A stretch of DNA of 64,000 nucleotides from contig OZ221971.1 of the NCBI GenBank assembly GCA_965119685.1, positions 124,001 to 188,000 on the forward strand, written 5' to 3'. Below, in pieces: positions 8,713-17,383 of the stretch. Made by a program: the position numbers and the translations under genes. Within the stretch, counting starts at the first letter, position 1. Every line of letters begins with the position of its first letter. The DNA is from Merdibacter sp965119685. GTDB taxonomy: Bacteria; Bacillota_I; Bacilli_A; Erysipelotrichales; Erysipelotrichaceae. Below the pieces are notes generated by a model. That model was given only the letters and a program-made list of their open reading frames with translations, did no database searches and was not told where the DNA came from.

Positions 8713-9903
8713 TTATCGAAGCTCTTTCAGGCGGGAGTGTCCGATCGTTCCTGCCGGCATCGCAACGCCGAAGTTGTCGGCGATGGTGGCGCCGATGTCC
8801 GCAAAGCTCTCCCCGCAGGAAAGCACGCCGTGTCCTTTCATCGAAGGGGAATACAGCAACCAAGGCACCATCTCACGGGTATGGTCGCTGCCATGGAATG
8901 TCGGATCGTTGCCGTGATCTGCGCAGATCATCAACAGATCGTCCTCACGCAGCTTTGCCAACAGCTCGCCCAGCCGCTCATCAAAGCGTTCCAGCTCCTC
9001 GCCATAGCCGATCGGGTTGCGGCGATGTCCCCACAACGCGTCAAAATCGACCAGATTGACAAAGCATAATCCGTGAAAGTCCTGTTCGCTGAATGCGATC
9101 GTCTGTTCCATGCCATGCACACTGCTCTTGGATTTCACCGCCTGCGTGATGCCCTCGCCGTCAAAGATGTCGTTGATCTTGCCGACGCTGATGACGTCAT
9201 AGCCCGCCTCCTGCAAAGCGTTGAGCACCGTTTTTCCATACGGCTTCAGCGCATAGTCATGACGGTTGCTCGTCCTGATAAAAGACCCTTTTTCTCTGCC
9301 GACATACGGGCGGGCGATGACACGTCCGACCCGCCATTCCTCTTTCATCGTCAGTTCTCTGGCCGCTTCACAATAGCGATACAGCGTCTCCAAGCCCATC
9401 GTCTCCTCATTGCCGCAGATCTGTAAAACGGAATCTGCCGAGGTGTAGACGATGAGATCGCCGTTTTCAATCTCCTGTTTCGCTAACTCATCCAAGATTT
9501 CCGTACCGCTGGCCGCCTTGTTGCCGATGATGCGGCGATGGTCGCAGCGCTCGCTGAGCGCATCCAGCAGCTCCTGCGGAAATCCGGTTTCCGTAAACGT
9601 CTGAAACGGCGTAGTGATGTGCAAGCCCATCATCTCCCAGTGCCCAGTCATCGTATCCTTGCCGACGCTGGCTTCTCTCAGCTTTGTGTAATAGGCGATC
9701 GGCTGTGCCATCGGCGCGACATGCGCCAGCGGATGTAAATTGGCGATGCCCAGCTTTTGCAGATTTGGGATATGCAGGTTTGCCTTTTGTTCGCTGATAT
9801 GTCCCAGCGTATCGCTGCCCTCATCTCCATACTGCGTCGCATCCGGCGCCGCACCGACGCCTAAGGAATCGATCACGATCGTAAATATGCGCTGATACTT
9901 CAT
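8713..9903 (-). CDS. deoB: Phosphopentomutase
   Basis: The 396-residue enzyme has the length and motifs of DeoB, which interconverts ribose-1-P and ribose-5-P (and the deoxy forms) in nucleoside salvage. Visible are the N-terminal metal site IDSLGVG, the phosphothreonine segment KDTMTGHWE, DFDALWGHRRNP, ADHGNDPT and SDHTREMVP. The ATG shares one base with the stop of the upstream deoD gene (TAATG). The pair therefore feeds sugar phosphate from phosphorolysis into central metabolism. Confidence 0.96.
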   Translation of the reverse strand: MKYQRIFTIVIDSLGVGAAPDATQYGDEGSDTLGHISEQKANLHIPNLQKLGIANLHPLAHVAPMAQPIAYYTKLREASVGKDTMTGHWEMMGLHITTPFQTFTETGFPQELLDALSERCDHRRIIGNKAASGTEILDELAKQEIENGDLIVYTSADSVLQICGNEETMGLETLYRYCEAARELTMKEEWRVGRVIARPYVGREKGSFIRTSNRHDYALKPYGKTVLNALQEAGYDVISVGKINDIFDGEGITQAVKSKSSVHGMEQTIAFSEQDFHGLCFVNLVDFDALWGHRRNPIGYGEELERFDERLGELLAKLREDDLLMICADHGNDPTFHGSDHTREMVPWLLYSPSMKGHGVLSCGESFADIGATIADNFGVAMPAGTIGHSRLKELR

Positions 9904-10625
9904 TATGCAGCCTCCCTCACCGCCGCCTCCAAGGCGACTTCCATCATCTTCGCAAACGAGGTCTGGCGGTCCTGCGCGCTGGCGTGTACATCACTCACTA
10001 AGGAATCCGAGATCGTCAGCAGGCATGCCGCCCGCTTCCCCAGCACATTCGCATTGTGAAACAGCGCAAAGCTCTCCATCTCTACACACAGACACCCATG
10101 CTCGCGATAAAAGTCCTCATGATTAGGAACATTGTCCTCATGGTAAAATACGTCGCTGGAATGGATGCGTCCCTTTCTCAGCGGCTGTCCCAGCTGTTTC
10201 GCACTCTCCTCGATCACTCGATTCAGCGCTTCGCTTGGCAGCAGCACGTCGCTTTTGACGCCTGCCTGCGCATAGGGAAATGTCGACTCACTCCATGCGC
10301 TGTCCGCCAATACCAGATCAAACAGCTCCAAGTCCTCCACATACGCCCCTGCGCTGCCGATGCGGATGATGTTCTCCACGCCATAGAAGCGATACAGCTC
10401 ATAGGAATAGATGCCGATGCTCGCCATGCCCATGCCGCTGCCCATTACCGAGATGCGCTTGCCTTTGTATGTACCGGTATAGCCAAACATGTTGCGCACG
10501 CTGTTGAACTGCACCGGATCTTTTAGATAGGTCTCGGCAATATGCTTCGCCCGCAGAGGATCTCCGGGCATCAGCACGGTTTTGGCGATGTCTGTTTCCT
10601 TTGCCTGATTGTGTGGTGTACTCAT
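9903..10625 (-). CDS. deoD: Purine-nucleoside phosphorylase, DeoD type (copy 1)
   Basis: The 240-residue hexameric-type PNP cleaves purine (deoxy)nucleosides to base and (deoxy)ribose-1-P. It has the family start MSTPHNQ, VLMPGDPLRAKHIAE, GTYKGKRISVMGSGMG, the ribose-binding VEMES and the catalytic aspartate in LTISDS. The ATG at 10625 has AGGAGGAGAG upstream; an in-frame extension to 10712 is unconserved. It is translationally coupled to deoB. A second, diverged PNP lies 0.8 kb upstream, and the two may differ in base preference. Confidence 0.94.
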   Translation of the reverse strand: MSTPHNQAKETDIAKTVLMPGDPLRAKHIAETYLKDPVQFNSVRNMFGYTGTYKGKRISVMGSGMGMASIGIYSYELYRFYGVENIIRIGSAGAYVEDLELFDLVLADSAWSESTFPYAQAGVKSDVLLPSEALNRVIEESAKQLGQPLRKGRIHSSDVFYHEDNVPNHEDFYREHGCLCVEMESFALFHNANVLGKRAACLLTISDSLVSDVHASAQDRQTSFAKMMEVALEAAVREAA

Positions 10626-10761
10626 AGTTTCTCTCCTCCTTGCTGTGGATGTGCCTGTCTTGCGTAGGATTCGGCTTTCATCGCTTTGCCGATCAGCTCT
10701 GTTTCGGCACACAATGAATAGCCATCATCGCCTAACGCAGCAGGCGAACGCGCTCTTTTTC

Positions 10762-10796
10762 AAAAAAGATACCGCAAAGATTTTCTTTACAGTATC
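10762..10796 (-). terminator. Terminator-like hairpin in the deoD leader (possible attenuator)
   Basis: GATAC/GTATC plus AAAGA/TCTTT form a stem-loop followed on the minus strand by six T. It lies about 140 bp before the deoD ATG, while the end signal of the upstream operon is already at 11335-11365. It could therefore control entry into deoD-deoB. Confidence 0.5.
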
Positions 10797-11334
10797 TTCA
10801 TGCAGCCACAGACATTTACATTTTAACTATAATCCGAAAACGGTGCGCTATGCAAATATTTATTTTCCCTACGGTGCGGAAAACATAGAAGACCATCGCC
10901 CCTCACTGAATGGCAAGCGCTGCGGATAGCGAAAATACCGGTAAAAACACTGGGACGATGCAGCCGATCGTTCGACTAGGCGATTCCATATTATCTTTCA
11001 TCCTCTTGCGAATGCAATAGGCGATCTCTGACATCTTTACCGGTTATATTTTCTATACATCACAGGCGGCAAGCAGCGAAAGATCAATCACGGATAAAGC
11101 GATGTGAATTAAGCGGCTGCGTACTGCTTTTTTTTGCTTATCTGACATAACGGCTCTTTTCTTTCCCTGCATGGGATCTCCGCTTTTTTGTTTCCTCTTC
11201 ATGATAGCATCGCTGTGGGAAACAGCAATATCTCCCGCATGTTTTCCGTGTTGAAAAGTCTTTTGGCATTTACTAAAAAAAGCATCGCCCCCTGAATCTA
11301 TGGAATACACGGCAGTATCCGCCATAGAGGGTTT
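10797..11334. other. Long non-coding leader or intergenic region before deoD copy 1
   Basis: About 540 bp contain no credible gene. The octamer ACGGTGCG occurs twice (near 10840 and 10871). No known riboswitch consensus (purine, preQ1, SAM, T-box) was recognised here. Confidence 0.4.
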
Positions 11335-11365
11335 AAAAACAGCAGGGCTCATTTCTCCTGCTGTT
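11335..11365 (-). terminator. Terminator of the rarA-like/deoD copy 2 operon
   Basis: Perfect 9-bp arms AACAGCAGG and CCTGCTGTT are followed on the minus strand by a T-run. It lies about 30 bp past the deoD copy 2 stop. Confidence 0.8.
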
Positions 11366-11397
11366 TTCGTTCTTTTGTCTAATGTTTTTTTGTACGC

Positions 11398-12114
11398 CTA
11401 GGCATATGCCCACAGTGTCTCCAGCGCAATTTCGATCATCTCATCAAAGCTGCGTTCCCGCTCCTCGCTGCTTAGCTTCTCTTGGCTTTGCGGCAAATCG
11501 CTCACCGTCAGCAGCACCGCCGCCCGCTTGCCGGCAACCGCCGCATTGTGCAGCAGGGCAAAGCTCTCCATGTCTACGCCCAGACATCCTTTTACCTCTG
11601 CCAGATCATGCAAATCTTCCTTTTGCTTATAGTAGAAGCAGTCGCTGGTATGCACCCGCCCCTTGCGGCAGCGTGCTCCCTGCGCAATCGCCTGTGCGTA
11701 CAGCCGTTCGCTGAGCTCTTGATCCGGATAGACCACCTGCTCTTCATATCCGCTGTATGTCCGTGCATACGTCGATTCACTGTAACAGCTCTCTTCCACG
11801 ATGATCTCCTTCAGCGCCAGATCGCTCGCATACGCCCCACAGCTGCCGGCGCGCACGATGACGTCACAGTCATATTTATGAAACAGCTCATGGGAGTAAA
11901 TCCCCATCGATCCACAGCCCATGCCGCTGCCCATCACCGTGATGCGCTTGCCCTTGTAGGTTCCGGTATAGCCAAGCATGTTGCGCACATCGTTGATCAG
12001 CGTCACATCCGATAAAAATTTCTCGGCGATGTATTTCGCTCTCAGCGGATCGCCCGGCATCAGCGCCGCTTTGCTAACCTCCTCACGTGCGGCACGGTTA
12101 TGTGCAGTCGCCAT
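11398..12114 (-). CDS. deoD: Purine-nucleoside phosphorylase, DeoD type (copy 2)
   Basis: This 238-residue DeoD paralogue begins MATAHNRAA, with LMPGDPLRAKYIAE, GTYKGKRITVMGSGMG and the catalytic aspartate in LTVSDL. The ribose-site motif reads VDMES here and VEMES in the other copy, and the C-terminal third differs (EKLSSEERERSFDEM), so this is an old duplication or separate acquisition. The ATG at 12114 shares a base with the stop of the preceding gene (TAATG), which places it in one operon with the RarA-like protein. Confidence 0.92.
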   Translation of the reverse strand: MATAHNRAAREEVSKAALMPGDPLRAKYIAEKFLSDVTLINDVRNMLGYTGTYKGKRITVMGSGMGCGSMGIYSHELFHKYDCDVIVRAGSCGAYASDLALKEIIVEESCYSESTYARTYSGYEEQVVYPDQELSERLYAQAIAQGARCRKGRVHTSDCFYYKQKEDLHDLAEVKGCLGVDMESFALLHNAAVAGKRAAVLLTVSDLPQSQEKLSSEERERSFDEMIEIALETLWAYA

Positions 12115-12725
12115 TAAAACTGCCACCCGTTGAAGGTAAACGCCGTGTCAGAAACATCGTTTGGATCATATTCCTCCAAAATTTTCGCATAGCGCTCCTT
12201 ATAATCATTATCGATCTCTGCCTGCGGGATGACCTTGCTGGCTTCGTTGAGGAAATGGAAGGAATCCCTTCCCATCGCCTGTCCGCGCTGCGTGTGCTTA
12301 TCGAGCGCGTAATCCGGAATTTCCGGCAGCTTGCCCATCGCAAAGCTCTTGATGCAGATGTTTTTCAGCAGATCGCTGGAACGATCCTTTTCACTTTGAC
12401 ACATGTAGCGGATCGCATGGATGAAATAGATCGTACGGTCGTTATCCGCATAGTCAAAGTTCAAGCGCGCCTGTGACAACGCGTTGACGACGACGGCCGC
12501 TAACGGATTGCCCATGCCGATGTCCTCGACCGAAATCGTCAGCAATCGCCGCCAGAGCTTTTCCTCCAGCTGCGGGGAAGAGATATACAGCTCATAAGCG
12601 AACATGCACGCCTGCTCCTCCAAACCGCGGCGAATCGATTTCTGCAATGCGCTGATGACCTCATCACAGGCATAGCCATTGCGGGTAGTGATTTTTGACC
12701 AAGGGTCATACATTTGTTTTCCCAT
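12114..12725 (-). CDS. RarA/MgsA C-terminal-domain protein lacking the AAA+ module
   Basis: The 203-residue protein resembles only the C-terminal helical part of replication-associated recombination protein A. DEVISALQKSIRRG, RRLLTISVEDIGMGNP and ALSQARLNF match the post-ATPase region of RarA, and no Walker motifs are present. It is not an obvious fragment, since it has its own ATG with AAAGGAGAAGG upstream and is coupled to deoD. Full RarA uses this region for tetramerisation and partner binding, so a standalone copy could modulate RarA. The 257 bp upstream hold no gene. Function here is inference. Confidence 0.7.
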   Translation of the reverse strand: MGKQMYDPWSKITTRNGYACDEVISALQKSIRRGLEEQACMFAYELYISSPQLEEKLWRRLLTISVEDIGMGNPLAAVVVNALSQARLNFDYADNDRTIYFIHAIRYMCQSEKDRSSDLLKNICIKSFAMGKLPEIPDYALDKHTQRGQAMGRDSFHFLNEASKVIPQAEIDNDYKERYAKILEEYDPNDVSDTAFTFNGWQF

Positions 12726-12982
12726 ATACCTTCTCCTTTGCCGCCGACGGAAATTTGCGGCGGCACGCTGTTACAATGTCCCAAACGCGCATCACGCCCG
12801 AGACGATATGTAGTTCTTTCATTTCTTTTGATCTTTGATGAGATTGGCTGCGCTTTAGCGTTGACACAACAAACGCTGAAACGCTTATTTCCCATCTCTA
12901 TTTGAATGTCAATCCAACGCCAGTGCCCTCATTCACAGCATCGCGGCGCACACCCATCGCTTTCACAGTCGACCATACAGTA

Positions 12983-13327
12983 TTAGCTGTTTTCGCTTTT
13001 TGCCTCGCACGCCTGCAAACGGCGGTACACCTCGATGAGCTCCAGCGCGAGCAGCTTCATCGTCTCTCCGCTCATAAACTGATCCTCCGCATGCAAAACG
13101 AGCATGGACACCTGCGGCGTATTCTCCTGCGCTTCCTTTTGCAGCAGCGTCATGTGCGCCTGATGGGCATCCTTCATCACCGCGTCGCCTTCATCGATCA
13201 AAGCGAGCGCTTCTTCAAAGCAATTCTTCCGCGCCATACGGGCAGCCTCTACATAATTCGACTTTGCGACGCCGGCATAGGCGATAATCTCCATCGCTGC
13301 GGCGCCCAGCTGTTCCAAATCCACCAT
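12983..13327 (-). CDS. PTS lactose/cellobiose-type EIIA
   Basis: The 114-residue cytoplasmic phosphocarrier of the Lac family has the phosphorylated histidine in the conserved VLHAEDQFMSGE. It passes phosphate from HPr to the EIIB encoded 4 bp upstream. Together with EIIC (15913-17193) it makes a complete Lac-family permease. The sugar cannot be named, since no phosphoglycosidase gene adjoins this system. Confidence 0.92.
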   Translation of the reverse strand: MVDLEQLGAAAMEIIAYAGVAKSNYVEAARMARKNCFEEALALIDEGDAVMKDAHQAHMTLLQKEAQENTPQVSMLVLHAEDQFMSGETMKLLALELIEVYRRLQACEAKSENS

Positions 13328-13331
13328 ACGC

Positions 13332-13625
13332 TTATCCCTTTAACGCTTTGGCTGCCTCATAAGCTGCCTTGCCATCGCCCATCGCATAGACGCGCATCTC
13401 CACTGCAGCCGTCGGGATGCCCAGCTTCGCTTTGACATCCTCCAGCGCATACTTGATCTGAGGGGCGATAAAGCAGACGTCCCACTTGCCCTTTTCATCC
13501 GCTACGGCAGACGCGCTGACCGCCTGTACCGTCGCCTCTTCATGGATGCTCGCCGCATAATCGGCGATCTTTTTCACCAAGATCGAGCTGGACATACCAG
13601 CGTTGCATACAACTAAAATTTTCAT
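13332..13625 (-). CDS. PTS lactose/cellobiose-type EIIB
   Basis: The 97-residue EIIB starts MKILVVCNAGMSSSI, with the phosphorylated cysteine at residue 7 in the P-loop-like CNAGMSS. It lies 17 bp after the PRD regulator gene and 4 bp before EIIA. It is the intermediate phosphate donor to the sugar bound by EIIC. Confidence 0.93.
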   Translation of the reverse strand: MKILVVCNAGMSSSILVKKIADYAASIHEEATVQAVSASAVADEKGKWDVCFIAPQIKYALEDVKAKLGIPTAAVEMRVYAMGDGKAAYEAAKALKG

Positions 13626-13642
13626 GTTTCCGACACTCCTTC

Positions 13643-15577
13643 TTATACGATTTGGATAATCCGTTCCAGATAATCCAGCAGTTCATGTTCATTTTGCAAA
13701 GATGTCAGCACGTTCACCAGCTGCGCTGACGCGGCGACTTTGTTGATCAGATTGTAAATGTGCGCCATCTCCTTGTTGATCTGCGGCTCATGCGCGCCGA
13801 CAAACAACAGGCGCAGCGCTTCGCCTCTCTCCTTTTGCACACTGTGTGAGACGGCGATACAGATGCTGCTTTTCTTGGCGTCATTGACGAGGGGATGAGG
13901 AAAGAAGACGCCGTTGCCGATGTGGGTAGGATAGATGCGCTCTCTTTCCAGCACTGCCTGCGCATAGGCTTCACCATCCTCGATGCAGTTCTCCTGCTGC
14001 AAGCGCAGGGCGCACTGACGGATGATGGCGGCAAAATCAGCAGTTCCCTCGACAAACACCACCAGACGGCTGTCAAACACCGCATGGAAGATCTGATCGC
14101 CATAGGAAGCGGCGGCATAACGGCTCAAAAAAGCGTCGATCCGCCTGCGCTGGGCTTCTCCCGGCAGCTGTGTGATCTCAATGAGGGGTAAGGGCAGTGT
14201 CTGATCCAGCACCATGTCGGAGATGAGCAGCTGGGCGGGATACTCTTGCAGCGCGGCTCCCAGCTGCTGCAAGGGAATCTGACAGAGGATCTCCAGCTTA
14301 TCGGAAAACTCCTGTTTCAGCCAAAGAGCGAGCAGATTGGCAAAACTCTGCGACGTAGCGTTGATCAAAATAGTCGGTACGGAGAGCTTCTGTGCCTTTA
14401 AAAACGGCATGACATACATCGTCAAAAACGAGATTTCATCCTCGCTGAGATATAAGCCGTAACGCTCGTGGATGATCGGCACGATCAGCATGGTGATCTC
14501 ATAGGCGAACGCATACTTCGTCTTGACTTCCTGCAACAGGGGATTGCTGAGCTGATAATCCATCAGCAGGCGTTTGATCGCAAACTGCAAATGCGTGCGG
14601 AAGTTCTCCAACAGCGAGGGCATACTGGTGAAATCATAGTTGTATTTCTCCAGCATCTGCTTTAAAAACGCCTCGGCGATCTCATCGCTTTCGCTTCCTA
14701 ACGAAGATCCCTGCGAGCTGCTGTAAAAACCAAGCGTCTCCACATAGTTTTGCAGCAGGTGAATATCCGCATCGTCAAAGTGTAAGCGCAGATCTTCCAA
14801 CAGATTTTGTAACATCCTGCTCAGCATATCGTTGGCATGAAACAGACGCACTTCCCGCCGAATGACATATCCACGCTCTACGCGGATCATCGTGAAGAAG
14901 ATCATCCACGAGATGACATAGATCAGCTGATCACAGAGGAGAATGTCATTGCCCTTGCAGAAGCAGCTGACATAATCCACGATGCCGTTGAGCTCTTCCA
15001 GATCGACATAGTCCTTAGTCAGCTGAAACAGGTGCAGATCCATCAGCTTGTTGGAAGTGTAGATTTCCTCCTTGGCGATGCGATAAAACAGCGTGCGCAG
15101 CTCCACCTCATCGTGATCGATACAGATGTTGCCGTTTTCCAGCGTCAATGCCGTAAAGTGATACTTGCTCTTTAACAGCTGCATCAAAGACGTCAGATCT
15201 TTATAGACCGTCTGCTCCGACACGTAGAGCAGCTCGGCGATGGCAGATAAGCTCATCTCATAAGCGCTAAACAGCTGGCCCAGCATGTAGTATTTGCGCT
15301 CCAGCGGCGTTGCGGCGATCTGCTTGCCATCCACCGCATCCATCAGCGAGAGACACTCGCGGATTCGCCCGATGTTCTCCTGCATGATGAAATAGCCGGT
15401 GCGCTTGCTGGATTGAATCATACAGTGGCTGTTCATCAACGCCATATTGATGGCGGCGATGTCATTGCGCACAGTACGATCGCTCACCTTCAGCTCCTGT
15501 GCGATCGCGGCGGCATAGATGCCCTTGGAATGCTTTAAGATACATGTAATCACTTTGCGCTGCCTGTCTGTCAACAT
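13643..15577 (-). CDS. PRD-containing transcriptional activator with EIIB- and EIIA-like domains (LicR/MtlR type)
   Basis: The 644-residue multidomain PTS regulator has an N-terminal HTH (SDRTVRND near residue 35) and a second HTH (VSEQTVYKDL near 120). Two PRDs follow at about 190-400, with candidate phospho-histidines in FRTHLQFA and PIIHERYG. An EIIB-like region near 400-490 precedes a C-terminal EIIA(Fru)-like domain with a histidine in HIGNGVFFPHPLV. Such proteins switch on PTS genes according to the phosphorylation state of their own permease. It sits between EIIC and EIIB/EIIA of one system and presumably activates it. Confidence 0.88.
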   Translation of the reverse strand: MLTDRQRKVITCILKHSKGIYAAAIAQELKVSDRTVRNDIAAINMALMNSHCMIQSSKRTGYFIMQENIGRIRECLSLMDAVDGKQIAATPLERKYYMLGQLFSAYEMSLSAIAELLYVSEQTVYKDLTSLMQLLKSKYHFTALTLENGNICIDHDEVELRTLFYRIAKEEIYTSNKLMDLHLFQLTKDYVDLEELNGIVDYVSCFCKGNDILLCDQLIYVISWMIFFTMIRVERGYVIRREVRLFHANDMLSRMLQNLLEDLRLHFDDADIHLLQNYVETLGFYSSSQGSSLGSESDEIAEAFLKQMLEKYNYDFTSMPSLLENFRTHLQFAIKRLLMDYQLSNPLLQEVKTKYAFAYEITMLIVPIIHERYGLYLSEDEISFLTMYVMPFLKAQKLSVPTILINATSQSFANLLALWLKQEFSDKLEILCQIPLQQLGAALQEYPAQLLISDMVLDQTLPLPLIEITQLPGEAQRRRIDAFLSRYAAASYGDQIFHAVFDSRLVVFVEGTADFAAIIRQCALRLQQENCIEDGEAYAQAVLERERIYPTHIGNGVFFPHPLVNDAKKSSICIAVSHSVQKERGEALRLLFVGAHEPQINKEMAHIYNLINKVAASAQLVNVLTSLQNEHELLDYLERIIQIV

Positions 15578-15912
15578 CTTCCTACCCCTGTTTCTTCTAT
15601 GTATTAGCTTATCATATTTTCAGCGCGTTTGCGTAATGATACAAAGAAAAATACAGGGATGATTCCAGATATGTGCAGGTATATTGCAGAAAGCGCCGCT
15701 CTTCTATCACACAGGTGAGAAAAGCGGCGGCAGCGATACGCACATGCTGCAACTAAGCAAAGCTGACGATGAGAGATGAAAGGAAGCCGCTTTTGACGCC
15801 TGTGTCATTCACAAAGCGATGCGCTTGCTCCCTGAAAAGACCTTCCCCTTGCATCATTTCTCATCATGACTATGATGCACGCCTTTTCCCTGGCACATCG
15901 TCAGCCCGCTTG
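15578..15912. other. Intergenic region between EIIC and its regulator, with a GC-rich hairpin
   Basis: No gene is seen. Arms CGCCGCT (15694-15700) and AGCGGCG (15723-15729) form a stem-loop roughly 180 bp past the EIIC stop on the minus strand. The T-run after it is weak, so it may be a partial terminator allowing read-through to the regulator. Confidence 0.45.
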
Positions 15913-17193
15913 CTAAGCTGTCTTCTGTGCTTCGATTTCTCTTTCCTTGCGCAGTTCGTCTGCTTCCATCGCCTTAAAGAACGGATAGTAGAAGACGCCC
16001 ATCAGACAGACGTTGAAGATCGCCAGCACGGCAGCCTTCCAGTCCATCGTCAGCAGGAATGCCTGAAAGCCCGGCGGCAAGAAGCCCGGCGCTTCGCCTA
16101 ACGGCAGAGCGACGATGCCCATCGCCATCGCCTGATAGGAGATGACGGCACAGATCACCGGTCCAAAGACAAAAGGAATCAGCATGTAAGGGTTCATGAT
16201 CATCGGTACACCGAAGATGATCGGTTCATTGATACCGAAGAAGCTAGGCACTAAGCCGACCTTTCCGACAGCGCTCAGCGATTTTGCCTTGGAGCGGCAC
16301 ATCATGATGACCAATAACAGCGTCATACCGGAACCGCTGACCTGTAAAAAGCCGAAATAGAAACCGTAGGTAAAGATATGGGTAGGATCTGCGCCGGCAG
16401 CGACCGCAGCCGCATTTTCCGCCGCATACTGAATGGCAAACGCCGCCCAAACGCTTTGGGTAATCGCCGCACCGTGCAAGCCGAACACCCACAACAGCTG
16501 GGTTAAGAAGATGATGATCGCCACTGCCCAGACGCTGTCCATCGAGGAGATTGCCGGCGCCAGCAGACTCATGATGATCTTTGGGAACGTCGTTGCCGCA
16601 TACGTCGAGCAAAGTCCGGCAACTACGCATGCCAATACGATATTGACCGCAAAGGGAATCAGGGAAGAAAAGCTCTCCGATACCATCGCCGGCACGCTCT
16701 CCGGCATGCGGATAGTCAGATGCAGCTTCTCGCTGAGACGGGTGATCTCCACCACCAGCAGACCGCCGATGATGCTGACAAACAGTCCCTCGGAGCCAAA
16801 GGATGCAATGTCCCATACGGTGGAAGCACCGGCGAAGTTCGCACACAGAACGCACTGTACCAAGACCGCACAGACGCCCAGCATGCTGCTTGCCTTCATC
16901 CCATAGCTCTTCGCCAAGGATTCCGCAATGAAGAATGCAGAGAATAAAGACATGATGTTAGTCGTAAAATAAGTAGGGAAATTAAAGATCTCGACATGCT
17001 CGGTAATCCAAGCGCCGAAACCTCCGCCGATGAGGTTGCCGATTCCGATCGGGATCTGGCAGAAGGAACCGACGATGATGATCGGAATGATCGCAACCAC
17101 GCCGTTTTTCACCGCCTGCAGATGACGCTGCTGCTCGAGCTTCTGCGCAATCGGGAACAGCCACTTCTGCAAAAAGTTCTGAATTGCTGTCAT
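15913..17193 (-). CDS. PTS lactose/cellobiose-type EIIC
   Basis: The 426-residue integral membrane sugar channel of the Lac/CelB family begins with FLQKWLFPIAQKLEQQRHLQAVKNG and has multiple hydrophobic segments. The FFGINEPIIFG signature lies near residue 315; this motif contacts sugar and is diagnostic for the family. It is the first gene of the minus-strand PTS cluster and is followed 335 bp later by the regulator, EIIB and EIIA. Upstream lie a possible sigma-A promoter and a dyad that may bind the regulator. Confidence 0.93.
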   Translation of the reverse strand: MTAIQNFLQKWLFPIAQKLEQQRHLQAVKNGVVAIIPIIIVGSFCQIPIGIGNLIGGGFGAWITEHVEIFNFPTYFTTNIMSLFSAFFIAESLAKSYGMKASSMLGVCAVLVQCVLCANFAGASTVWDIASFGSEGLFVSIIGGLLVVEITRLSEKLHLTIRMPESVPAMVSESFSSLIPFAVNIVLACVVAGLCSTYAATTFPKIIMSLLAPAISSMDSVWAVAIIIFLTQLLWVFGLHGAAITQSVWAAFAIQYAAENAAAVAAGADPTHIFTYGFYFGFLQVSGSGMTLLLVIMMCRSKAKSLSAVGKVGLVPSFFGINEPIIFGVPMIMNPYMLIPFVFGPVICAVISYQAMAMGIVALPLGEAPGFLPPGFQAFLLTMDWKAAVLAIFNVCLMGVFYYPFFKAMEADELRKEREIEAQKTA

Positions 17194-17244
17194 AATGTTT
17201 TCTCACTCACTTTCACTAAGATACAAAATGTCATGACAGGGAAG

Positions 17245-17274
17245 ATTGTAACCTATCTGTTCTATAGGATACAA
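17245..17274 (-). promoter_or_regulatory. Promoter candidate for PTS EIIC
   Basis: On the minus strand TTGTAT and TACAAT are separated by 18 bp, about 50 bp upstream of the EIIC start. Confidence 0.45.
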
Positions 17275-17280
17275 ATAAAT

Positions 17281-17303
17281 ATTTCCTCTTAGGTTAGGAA
17301 AAT
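17281..17303. promoter_or_regulatory. Dyad upstream of the EIIC promoter, candidate activator site
   Basis: Arms ATTTCCT and AGGAAAAT flank an 8-bp centre, and the 10-mer AAATAAATAT occurs on both sides (17273 and 17300). The position just upstream of the -35 suits binding by the PRD activator or by a regulator of the divergent flavoprotein gene. Confidence 0.45.
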
Positions 17304-17383
17304 AAATATAACGCCTTCCCTATATATAATGTTACAATGGCAACGCTGAACCGTATAAACGGGATTCTTATGGGAGGTAACAC

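Noticed and set aside
10797..11334. Purine riboswitch before deoD
   Set aside because: The conserved loop sequences of the purine aptamer (TATAATC, TTTCTACC) are absent in the expected arrangement.
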